64,000 nucleotides of DNA from Megamerina dolium (taxonomy: Eukaryota; Arthropoda; Insecta; Diptera; Megamerinidae). This document shows positions 1 to 11,795 of this stretch, piece after piece; within the stretch, counting starts at the first letter, position 1, and every line of letters begins with the position of its first letter. The stretch is from assembly GCA_963854835.1 (NCBI GenBank), contig OY978530.1, positions 25,442,637 through 25,506,636 on the forward strand, in the 5' to 3' direction. A program made the translations under genes and the position numbers. The notes beneath the pieces were generated by a model. That model was not told the origin of the DNA. It worked only from the letters and a program-made list of their open reading frames with translations, and ran no database searches.

Positions 1-3667
<3,667 letters not shown>

Positions 3668-3887
3668 CCTTCTCCCTAAAATTTGGTTAATGGCTGCTGA
3701 TTCTTTTAATGTACATTCGGCTACAACTTTGGCACGCATCTCCTTCATGTATAACATAAATGCATTTAATGGCTTCTTAATATGTGGCTTTTTCTTATCA
3801 TTAATACCACCTCCTCCGCTACCAGTTCCATCCTTACAGTCTTCATTTTGTGAATTCAATGGTGATGAATTTTTTGTATCCAAATTC
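3668..3887 (-). CDS. pan: pangolin (TCF/LEF) exon with the N-terminal half of the HMG box
   Basis: Internal exon of the fly TCF/LEF factor, the nuclear DNA-binding effector of Wingless/Wnt signalling. The 220-bp exon encodes one split codon plus 73 residues. It starts [19 protein letters not shown], passes a Gly run, and enters the HMG box at [19 protein letters not shown], ending at INQILGRR. The acceptor is a T-rich tract plus ACAG, with exon base 1 at 3887. The donor is AGG|GTAAGT, with the last exon base at 3668. Entry is phase 2 and exit is phase 0, so the next exon should start with the Trp codon of the HMG box. The box matches known Drosophila Pan almost residue for residue; the linker before it has diverged. 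Everything C-terminal (rest of HMG box, basic tail, C-clamp) is outside the window. Confidence 0.96.
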
Positions 3888-4580
3888 CTGTAAAATAATA
3901 AAAGCAATTAGTTTCCCAATTTGATAACAAATGTATTAAAAGAATACCATAAAGTAATTACAAATTTAATAATCTCATTTTAAACAATATACACCACAAT
4001 GGTCACACCCGTCAATAGAGGGGGGAAATTGGATTATTCACAAAACCTACAGTCTTTGAAAAAAGTAAGGAATATACATACATATTTCGATTTGACATCG
4101 CGCAACAAAAAATATAATGTATAAATAAATTCGGAAGAGCTAACAAGTTTATAGATACATATGGTACATCCCAGCAAAAAAGAGCAAACAAACAACACAC
4201 AAACAGCAAAGAAGGCAAAGAATACATCGTCATCGTTTGTAGAGCATATTTAATAAATTATAAAAAATAAAAGATAAAATTATATAATTTAAAAAAAATT
4301 ATAATAGGAATACCCACTGAACTTCTGATCTGTAGGTCGTGCGTCCAAAGCAATCCAAACCAAGCTTAAATTAAATATATTGGCCTGGTTCATAATCAGA
4401 GAGTCCAAGGTTAAATTGGACAATAAACTTAGCTAAGCTTGGGAAGGGTCCCAATGCTTTATCGTGACGTCAGCTGAAATACCAAGATCACACCCGTCTG
4501 AAACTGAAGGTTGAGCTAAAATTGAAGTCAAATTAAATTAAACCTTTGTAGCTTACAGCAGCGGCAATGAGTATTTAGTT
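3888..4580. other. pan: Intronic sequence without a recognised element
   Basis: Seven hundred bases of AT-rich intron. A 20-bp stretch near 4322-4341 is identical to part of the tRNA-like head of the SINE seen at 41.5-42.6 kb; it is too short to call a copy. The remainder, 4300-4560, has TTAAATT/AATTTAA-rich inverted patches but no clear termini. Confidence 0.5.
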
Positions 4581-4852
4581 CTAAAGCGTGATCCATTTCG
4601 AGGTTCCCAACTTTTTCGAAGAAAAAAACACAGAAAATCAAATTGAATGGGGAATGTTTATTATCATTTGAAAGAACATTCTTTGGCATTTATTTTTTGA
4701 AGATTATGTCTTTCAAATGTTGGCCGCGGCTACGTCTCAGATGGTCCATCCGTTGAGTCCAATTTTCGATGACTTGTTCTTGCACAAGCTGTATTTTGTA
4801 CGCTTTCAATTTAAGATGGGAATTTAATAAGAGAATATAATTCGTGTACATC
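4581..4852 (-). mobile_element. Mariner-type element M2, 3' end (left inverted arm)
   Basis: Reverse complement of the arm at 6062-6333. On the minus strand it carries the last about 30 codons of a mariner-type transposase (VIENWTQRR then a QHLKDIIF-like end) and a terminal repeat beginning TAAAGCGTGATCCATTTCG. That terminus resembles the end of mariner M1 (TAAAGGGTTATCCATTTCG), so M1 and M2 are related families. No 5' half is present. Confidence 0.75.
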
Positions 4853-4883
4853 TTTATCCCAGCATGTGCTCATACTTACTAAC

Positions 4884-4925
4884 CTACACACACACACGCA
4901 CACACACACACACGCACACACAGAC

Positions 4926-4960
<35 letters not shown>
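4884..4960. repeat. (CA)n microsatellite abutting an R1-clade LINE
   Basis: About 77 bp of CA dinucleotides with a few CG and GA variants. It ends exactly where the 5'-truncated LINE begins. More CACACA follows the LINE poly(A) at 6051-6060, so the LINE sits inside a CA tract. Confidence 0.9.
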
Positions 4961-4961
<1 letters not shown>

Positions 4962-6050
4962 TCGAAAAAGCCTGCGGTAAAGCGGCAACAATGACAGCGG
5001 CTCTGACGAGAATCATGGCCAACATTGGTGGCCCCAGCCAGAGTAGGAGAGCGCTACTGGCTAAAGTTAGTCAATCAATACTGATGTACGCGGCGCCTAT
5101 ATGGGGGGCAGCTCTGCGGCAAAAAACATACTCGAAGAAGGCGAAGATAGTTTTCAGGTTAAGCGCTATTAGAGTTGCATGTGCATTTAGGACAGTGTCA
5201 CAAGAAGGTGCCGGCATTATATCTGGCATTATGCCGCTGGACATAATGGCCTCGGAGTTGGGCAGAGTATATAACAGAACCAAAAGCCTGAATAGGCGGT
5301 TAACGGCAACCGAACGGAAAGAGGAGAGACAGACGAGCCTAGACGAATGGCAAAGTCAATGGGACGCCGCAGGAAAAGGGAGGTGGACCCACAGGCTCAT
5401 CAGGAACGTGCAAGCTTGGGTCGAAAGAGGACACGGAGAGACAGACTACTACCTTACGCAGTTTTTGACGGGCCATGGTTGTTTCAGAGAGTACCTCCAC
5501 AGATTCGGTCATGATGACGCGACAGAATGTTCATTCTGCAACACTGTTTGCGAAAACGCTCAGCATATCTTTTTCTTCTGCCTAAGATTTGAGACGCAGA
5601 GAATGACCATAGAGAAGATAATAAATGAAAGGATGACGCCTGATAACATTGTGAGCCATATGCTGCGATCGAGTTTGGTGTGGTTTAAGATGAAAGAATG
5701 GGCTGCAATAGCTCTCAAGGAGCTCAGGAAGAAGGAGTGGCAGCGGAGAAATATAACTGCAGCTGTGTGAACGCCATGTACGGGATGTTTGAAGAGGCAT
5801 ATTAGCTCAGCTTAGTCCTGCGAAGTAGTGCTTAACGGCGGTCCCGCAGTACACAAACAAGCTATAGAGGTCGGAGTTAAGGGTTTAGTACGTAGGCGTA
5901 CTGGTTCGCAAGTCCAGCATAGTAAGATAATACTGACTGGGCCTGGTCCCGAATGAGGTGTACCTTTAGCGGACAGTATGAATCGTACATGCCGTCTATG
6001 GTGGACGGTATCTAAGAAAGATTCGCCCTTCGAATACAAAAAAAAAAAAA
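4961..6050 (+). mobile_element. R1-clade LINE copy 1, 5'-truncated
   Basis: Non-LTR retrotransposon 3' part: RT thumb region, C-terminal zinc finger, a roughly 270-bp 3' UTR and a 16-A tail at about 6037-6052. The 3' UTR is shared with copy 2 (32.8-35.15 kb); both contain the block GTTTAGTACGTAGGCGTACT. The 5' end starts directly after (CA)n and the poly(A) runs into CACACA. Such placement recalls R1-clade families (Waldo, Mino) known for inserting into AC-rich microsatellites. Confidence 0.85.
4991..5770 (+). pseudogene. LINE ORF2 C-terminal fragment (259 codons) with CCHC motif
   Basis: Open frame covering the RT connection region (LMYAAPIWG, typical of R1/jockey-type LINEs) and the C-terminal domain. 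A zinc-knuckle C-x2-C-x8-H-x4-C is visible at residues 180, 183, 192 and 197 (CSFCNT...QHIFFFC), preceded by a GHGCFREYLHRF block. This motif is characteristic of the C-terminus of R1- and jockey-group ORF2. It lacks the endonuclease and the RT catalytic core because of 5' truncation. The ATG at 4991 is simply the first in the fragment and is probably not a biological start. Confidence 0.85.
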
Positions 6051-6061
6051 AAACACACACA

Positions 6062-6333
6062 AATGTGTACACGAATCATATTCTCTTATTAAATTCTCAT
6101 CTTAAATTGAAAGCGTACAAAATACAGCTTGTGCAAAAACAAGTCATCGAAAATTGGACTCAAAGGAGGGACCATCTGAGACGTAGCCGCGGCCAACATT
6201 TGAAAGACATAATCTTCAACAAATAAATGCCAAAGAATGTTCTTTCAAATGATAATAAACATTCCCCATTCAGTTTGAATTTTCTGTTTTTTCTTTAAAA
6301 AAGTAGGGAACCTCGAAATGGATCACACTTTAT
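6062..6333 (+). mobile_element. Mariner-type element M2, 3' end (right inverted arm)
   Basis: Carries the end of a mariner-type transposase at about 6120-6225 (KQVIENWTQRRDHLRRSR, stop at 6224) and a terminal repeat ending in GGATCACACTTTA. With the left arm it makes an inverted repeat of about 270 bp per arm, with the LINE and CA tract in the loop. Two 3' ends facing outward, with no 5' end, is not a normal insertion. Confidence 0.75.
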
Positions 6334-6953
6334 TATTGTATATTTATTTAAAAATTTTATCGTTAGTTTTATTATACTTTAGAAGATCCAAAAAAACGTA
6401 AATTGGAAAAAAAAAAAATTATAATGGTTGCTATTAGTGTTTGCATCGACATACGTTAAAGATAAACGTTTATAATATTTTACACGTTGCGGCGAAGGAC
6501 ATTCACAGATTGGCCACCACTTCACGCTAATTCATGTATTTTAACTAGTCTATAAATCATTGTACATTTATAATTATTTTTATATTTCTTCAGCATTGTA
6601 ACGACGTTCATTCGTTAAGGAAATTTTCCTTGCTTGTTTCATCATATATTCTGCTATTACTACGTTGAAGGAATTTTTCAAGTAACGGGGTAAATTAATC
6701 AAACAGAAAAACAACACAGAATGTGTTAAGATTCCTTAAATATATAGAACACTCTCAAACACACATGCATAAGAGACGACAAATAGTTGGATATAAAACC
6801 GAGGAAAAAATCAATAATCGCTTAAGTTTATTATATTAATTTTACAATAGAGCGGTCTTCAAGGTGCTACTCAATTTCAAATTTTGAATTTCGGAATATA
6901 ATCAAGATCTAGCAGATATTAAAAAGATCATCGGTTTCCTTCTGCAACAACCA
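6334..6953. other. pan: Intronic sequence, nothing recognised
   Basis: AT-rich single-copy-looking sequence between the M2 arm and the MITE. No coding frame and no terminal repeats were found. Confidence 0.5.
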
Positions 6954-7257
6954 TTTAGGGCCTCAACCAAACCAACTTCAGACGTTAGTATCCATGCATG
7001 GTAGTCAAACCCTCCTCCTCCTCCAAAACCTACAAAAAAATTGCTCCTTAAAATTTAGTGTAGGTCTCTGAAGGCGGGAATTATGTTTAAAGTTGATTTA
7101 TATATATCTTAAGTTAAATAATTGCGTTTTTGACCAAAATAATGAAACTTTAACCCACAGTAAAACAAAATTGTGGTGAGGTAGAGCTAAATCCTCTTAG
7201 GTTTAACTACCACGCATGGATAGTAACGTTTGAAGTTGGTTTGGCTGAGGCCCTAAA
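6954..7257. mobile_element. MITE with about 55-bp terminal inverted repeats
   Basis: The ends TTTAGGGCCTCAACCAAACC and the complement of GGTTTGGCTGAGGCCCTAAA are inverted repeats. Near-perfect pairing continues inward about 55 bp, through CATGCATGG and the GTTAAAC/GTCAAAC block. The 304-bp element has no coding capacity. Flanks (ACAACCA / CAACAAT) hint at a short target duplication that I cannot define. The superfamily is unassigned. Confidence 0.85.
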
Positions 7258-7461
7258 CAACAATCTTAAAATTGGTCCACTGTATTATAAAAAATTTGGC
7301 TCAAGTGAGTACTTATATTTCATCTTCTCTTGATTTTGAAGTCTGATTTTTATAAGAATTTCAGTTAATGTGTGGATAAAAACGATAAGCATGATAATGA
7401 TTATAACTAAATTCTTTTCTAACACAACTTAAACGATCGTTAATTGTGGCCGTGAAAATAT
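7258..7461. other. pan: Short intronic spacer downstream of the long ORF
   Basis: Between the MITE and the stop codon of the 791-codon ORF. No poly(A) signal context or splice acceptor of note was recognised. Confidence 0.4.
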
Positions 7462-9837
7462 TTATGAAACTTGCTTCAATTTCTTTGTTGTGATGCTCAG
7501 ATCATATGGCAATATATCATAATTGGATGCAATATCTGAACAGCCAGTCCTTCCAGCCGTTGAAGTAGCAGACGTGGTTATAGACGTTGAAGCAGAAGTA
7601 ATAGAAGCTATACCGGTAGATATTGTTGAGGACATGACCGTAGCTATAGCATTAACAGAAGCAGTAGTAGTAGAAGATGACGATGAAGAGGCAGCAACTG
7701 CTGCAGCTGCTTGTGCACTTATAACAGCTACTGCTGCTCTTAATGCACTGAATCGAGCTTTAAATATATCACTAATGGCACGCTCCTGTAAAGCCGACAC
7801 AGCAGCAATTGTTGTTGTACCAAGTTGCTGCTGATGGTCTTGAATATGTTGTTGTTGGTGGTGCTGGTGGGTATTGTTGACGCTGCTGCTGCAACTACTA
7901 GTACTACTAATAATGTTATTACTATTGGTAGTGATATTTTCACTAATGTTGCATTGGTTGCTGACAGAATAAACATTGTTTTTGATGGCGCTGCCGCCAC
8001 TACTGTTCCGTATTGCTCTTGGTATTTCTGGTATTGTCATCGTTGCTGCTATTGCCGTTGTTGATGAAACGATCGATGTCATTCTAGTTTTTTTTGATGA
8101 TGTGTCGGCATCTTCTGCTGTTTCAATACGACGTGCATAATTTGCCTTACGACGATGCTGTTTCACTAGTATAGGAACGAATTGTTGATTATTGCTGCAG
8201 CTGCTATTGTTATTGTCAACACTACAACCAATTTTATATGATGATGGTGATAGTCCTAGTGGTGGTGGTAGTTGAGGAGATGGAGATGTTGCTACTGGAC
8301 CGGGCGCTCCCATTTGTGGCGATGAAATAGCAGCACCACATTCATGCCAGTGCTGCATTTGCTGACGTGCTGTCAATGCAGCACACTCCAATATAATTTC
8401 AGCAGCCTCTATGGAACGGTTATTCATTAAATTCTCCGTGGACCAATACCCTGTCGTTGTTGCTGATATTGCATCTAATTTTGTTCTATTTGCTTCTTTT
8501 TGGATACGACTACAAGCACTGCTGCTATTGCTATTACTATTCGTATTTTTTTTTATTCTGCTAATATTACTGTTAGCACTTCGACAACAGTCGTTGTTAC
8601 GAATACATTGTTTTTGTAGTTGATAAGCTGTTGGTTTTTTAATAGCATCTACTTGCTGAGGACTACTAATACTATTGCTACTCTCAAAAACATTCTGCAA
8701 TGGTACTAATTCGGTTGCAGCAGAAACTGCAGCTATTACAATTGCTGTCGAAGGAATTGTAGTTACGTATTGTGCTGTTGCCGTTGCTGTTGTTGTAGTA
8801 GCCGCTGCAGTTGTTACCCTTCCGTCAACAAGAAACAATCGTTGTAATGCACGCATTAGAAATAATTCCGCACTTTCGGTGAGATGTGATAATTGCACAA
8901 TTTGTTGTAACATATTGTCAACAATTTGTTGCTGCTGCGCATAATTTTGACGCAATTTCATCTCGAGCAATATATTTCTGTTATTTCTACTATTATTTCT
9001 GTTAAAATCACTTGCTGCTGTTTTTTCTACTGATGGCGATAACAATGATTGTATAAATATGTTGTTGAGTGTCAAGTATTTTTCAAGCATCAATTTTGCT
9101 TGCGTTAACGCGTGTTGTTGATCGCGAAAAATCCAAAGGGCTGTTGAACTCATTAGAGGTACAGCAAGTTGTGGACTATCAACGATGGTAGTCGGAGGAA
9201 TAGCGTGTTCATGGTTAATATGTAGCTGGTGTTGCAGTGGTCGATGACTTGATTCTCCAATAATCACATTATTATTGCAATTACTTGGGATATTGCTGAT
9301 ATAATCATTATCATTGTCATCACTTTCTTCATCATCATCATCCCCAATACCACCATTGTCATCGTCATTTATAATATCATCATGAGAAAGATTATTAGCA
9401 TCCGCATCGACGTTGTTATTAGCAACACTAAAATCAACATTGGTTGTGCATATTGGGTATTTATCTCTAACAGCTGTTGTTATTGCCAATCCCCTAGCTA
9501 CAATATTGTTGTCGTTGCTGCTATTATTACAACCTCGTATACTGTTATTATTATCGTCATTTTCATCAACATGTCCGTTGATACCAGCATCATCAGCAGC
9601 AGTAGCATCGGTGGCAGCATCACCAACACCTACCTGATTTTCCATTTTCGTCCCTGTTGTTACCAATGTTTTTGCTATTGCATCAATAGCAGCACGGATT
9701 GGTCTATAATCGATCATAGATACAGTACAATGCTGGAGGTGTTGCCACTCCTGTCGTGGATAACGATTGTGGTAGTCGCAGTAGATTTTCTTATAATTAT
9801 TATCACCTCTACCATTTTCTTTGTATGTTGTTCTCAT
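7462..9837 (-). CDS. pan: Probable alternative first coding exon of a long pangolin isoform (791 codons)
   Basis: Uninterrupted minus-strand ORF, same strand as pan, 3.6 kb upstream of the HMG exon. The ATG at 9837 is the first Met after an in-frame TAA at about 9858. The N-terminus (MRTTYKENGRGDNNYKK) leads into Asn/Asp-rich acidic runs. A block rich in predicted helix follows (WIFRDQQHALTQAKLMLEKY, then LRQNYAQQQQIVDNMLQQIV), then Ser/Asn/Gln and Ala/Ser/Thr-rich stretches. The end is YDILPYDLSITTKKLKQVS. PYDLS is a perfect PxDLS CtBP-binding motif. No known domain is present. From memory, D. melanogaster pan has a long isoform with a different, low-complexity N-terminus of comparable size; that and the location are why I assign it to pan. 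Such a product would lack the Armadillo-binding N-terminus. Alternative: an independent nested gene ending at TAA 7462. Confidence 0.6.
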   Translation of the reverse strand: MRTTYKENGRGDNNYKKIYCDYHNRYPRQEWQHLQHCTVSMIDYRPIRAAIDAIAKTLVTTGTKMENQVGVGDAATDATAADDAGINGHVDENDDNNNSIRGCNNSSNDNNIVARGLAITTAVRDKYPICTTNVDFSVANNNVDADANNLSHDDIINDDDNGGIGDDDDEESDDNDNDYISNIPSNCNNNVIIGESSHRPLQHQLHINHEHAIPPTTIVDSPQLAVPLMSSTALWIFRDQQHALTQAKLMLEKYLTLNNIFIQSLLSPSVEKTAASDFNRNNSRNNRNILLEMKLRQNYAQQQQIVDNMLQQIVQLSHLTESAELFLMRALQRLFLVDGRVTTAAATTTTATATAQYVTTIPSTAIVIAAVSAATELVPLQNVFESSNSISSPQQVDAIKKPTAYQLQKQCIRNNDCCRSANSNISRIKKNTNSNSNSSSACSRIQKEANRTKLDAISATTTGYWSTENLMNNRSIEAAEIILECAALTARQQMQHWHECGAAISSPQMGAPGPVATSPSPQLPPPLGLSPSSYKIGCSVDNNNSSCSNNQQFVPILVKQHRRKANYARRIETAEDADTSSKKTRMTSIVSSTTAIAATMTIPEIPRAIRNSSGGSAIKNNVYSVSNQCNISENITTNSNNIISSTSSCSSSVNNTHQHHQQQHIQDHQQQLGTTTIAAVSALQERAISDIFKARFSALRAAVAVISAQAAAAVAASSSSSSTTTASVNAIATVMSSTISTGIASITSASTSITTSATSTAGRTGCSDIASNYDILPYDLSITTKKLKQVS
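7469..7480 (-). promoter_or_regulatory. pan: Candidate GC-AG splice donor at the end of the long ORF
   Basis: On the minus strand the sequence reads TTGAA|GCAAGT. Splicing here leaves two bases of a codon, exactly the phase (2) needed by the HMG exon acceptor at 3888, and gives KKLK-NLDTK. The +3 to +6 bases (AAGT) are ideal for a GC donor; the -1 base is A instead of the usual G. The nearby GT (CAA|GTTTCA) is phase 0 and would run into a stop in the HMG exon. Confidence 0.4.
7495..7509 (-). other. PxDLS (CtBP-binding) motif codons
   Basis: Codons for P-Y-D-L-S at residues 777-781 of the 791-residue ORF, followed by ITTKK. PxDLS is the established docking motif for the corepressor CtBP, which acts with TCF factors in fly and vertebrate Wnt target regulation. 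Confidence 0.6.
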
Positions 9838-9971
9838 TTGCAATAATATTAGTTATTGTTGCTGGACTCATCAAATGTGTACATAAAAACAACTGCTATA
9901 TCCATAAAAATCTAAGACACCTTCCGAAGAGAATCTCGTCATAGAATTAGAAGTAGCAACATGTTTTCCGA

Positions 9972-9980
9972 CCTTTGATT
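9972..9980 (+). promoter_or_regulatory. Candidate TCF/LEF binding site
   Basis: CCTTTGATT matches the TCF HMG-domain consensus CCTTTGWW. It lies 135 bp upstream of the long ORF's ATG, in pan itself, so autoregulation is conceivable. A 9-bp match in a 64-kb AT-rich window is also expected by chance. Confidence 0.3.
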
Positions 9981-10396
9981 TATCTGCATATTATTATTGA
10001 TGTCGTTGATGGTGCTACTATAGTCGACTTTCGTGTTAATTTTGATTTTTTATACAATATTTTTTGCTACTACTTCCGTTTTATACGTTTCTATTTATTT
10101 GTCAAATTTTCTACTGTTAACGATAATAGCAGATTCATTCTTCTTGTTGTTATTGTATAATATAGCAAATACGTGCACCAATATTCGAAAAATTTGACAT
10201 TGTCGCCGTCATTATTGTCATTAATCTTCGTGCGCGCCACCATTGATATATAATCACTCTCGATATTATTATTCTGGTATTAATTATAATTGATACATTG
10301 TTGTTGACGATATTCTTCTTCTTATTCTTGACTTTCTTTTCTTATTTTTCATATTATTCTATTTTTTAATTTTATTTAGAACTGTGGCATATCTCG

Positions 10397-10404
10397 CTTT
10401 TATA
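10397..10404 (-). promoter_or_regulatory. Candidate TATA box for the internal promoter
   Basis: The minus strand reads GGCATATAAAAGCG. A CACAGTT initiator-like word lies about 21 bases downstream, closer than the usual 25-30, so the pairing is imperfect. Confidence 0.25.
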
Positions 10405-11055
10405 TGCCTTTTTTCTTCCTTTTGTCCTTGGCTTGGTGCATCGTGAGAAAGCACCGCTCTGCCACACATAAATTTAATGTTGAATAATTCGATATACGTC
10501 TTGTAAATTGGTTTCCTCATTTTTCTTTTTATACACTATGGCTCAATGATTTTAATCTTAATCTTATTTACTTTATGAACTTGGTTTCGTTTATAATTGC
10601 AATCGGGTTTGTTCGTTCTGCTACATTTATAGAATACAAACTACAATGCATACTCTGTATATGTATTGTGATCCATCTACAGAACGACAATTCATCACAG
10701 TTGCCTGGCATACTTCTTTAATAATATCTTCCTCTTCCACATATACACACAAAAATCATAGAACGAAAATGAGAGAACCAAAGGTAGAAACATACAAAAC
10801 AGCAATTCAGCATCAACAGCAGTAGCAAGTGTTGCCAAATATTATTTTTCTCAATAGTTATATAAATTTAGTTATTCGACATTATTGCAAAAATTGTATT
10901 ATTATTGGTGTGAAAATTCTTGAAATATATGTATGATATGTATATCTATCCATATATTCTATATTCGTAGTAACAATGCAATAATCAAAGTGTGAGCATG
11001 AAATATGATTCGACCCATGAATGCTTTGGAAACTTATTGTTATTTTGCTTTATTT

Positions 11056-11299
11056 AGGGCCAGTTTTCCAGTACCAGGTTATCTCAAATCTCAACGTAGT
11101 TTAAATTAAGTTTAAACGTCAAATCTATCTGGGTTAAACCCAGACTAACCTATCCGTTGTTCAGCTGTCTCTTTTGCACTCCAGTATATCTTGCTTTGCT
11201 GGGGCTTAAAATAAGTTCAAATTTACTCCGTTTACATAAACTCCATTTACGTAAACTTAGTTTAAAGCTAGACTAAACTTGTGCTGAAAAATTGGCCCT
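11056..11299. mobile_element. Candidate MITE with imperfect terminal inverted repeats
   Basis: Ends AGGGCCAGTTTTCCAGTACC and the complement of GTGCTGAAAAATTGGCCCT pair imperfectly over about 30 bp. The interior has palindromic patches (GGGTTAAACCCA, GTTTACATAAAC) and no ORF. Its 244-bp size and non-coding content fit a MITE; the target duplication is unclear. Confidence 0.6.
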
Positions 11300-11462
11300 C
11301 AATATCTAACGTTGCATTAACGCCACAATCGTGAAAAGCAATGCAGGATGCAGATTCAAGTAGTGTGGATATTTAAATGATGGTGTGTTTCATAACTGAC
11401 GCAGATAAAATCGGGAACGTCATGAAAATCCATACATATGTGTGTATGTATGTGTGTGTGTG

Positions 11463-11464
<2 letters not shown>

Positions 11465-11533
<69 letters not shown>

Positions 11534-11694
11534 GTATATATATATATATATATATGATATACATATATGTATGTATATATATATGATATATATATGTGTA
11601 TATATATGTATATATAATGTATATGTATATATGTGTATATGTGTATATATATATATGTGTATATAAATATATATATGTATATATATATATATAC

Positions 11695-11790
<96 letters not shown>

Positions 11791-11793
11791 GTA
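11465..11793. repeat. (TA)n-rich microsatellite, left of mariner M1 copy 1
   Basis: About 330 bp of TA repeats broken by TATG, TGTATA and GATATA variants. ORFs encoding YIYIYI runs in it are artefacts. It ends at the TA target of the adjacent mariner. Confidence 0.95.
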
Positions 11794-11795
11794 TA

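Larger units (their letters stand above)
9838..11055. other. pan: Upstream region of the long ORF (candidate 5' UTR/promoter)
   Basis: No transposon was recognised here, unlike most of the intron. It is rich in TTATTATTG-type runs near the ORF. On the minus strand a TATAAAAG box lies at 10404-10397, about 560 bases before the ATG, and a TCF-type site lies at 9972-9980. Confidence 0.45.

Noticed and set aside
7469..7470. Canonical GT splice donor CAA|GTTTCA at the end of the long ORF
   Set aside because: Phase 0; joining to the HMG exon would shift the frame and meet a TGA after about 14 codons. The donor context is also weak.
9382..9846. Plus-strand ORF of 154 codons and others opposite the 791-codon ORF
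   Set aside because: Antisense shadows of simple codon repeats (AAC/AAT, GCA, TCA) in the minus-strand ORF; composition is hydrophobic low complexity with no start context or domain.
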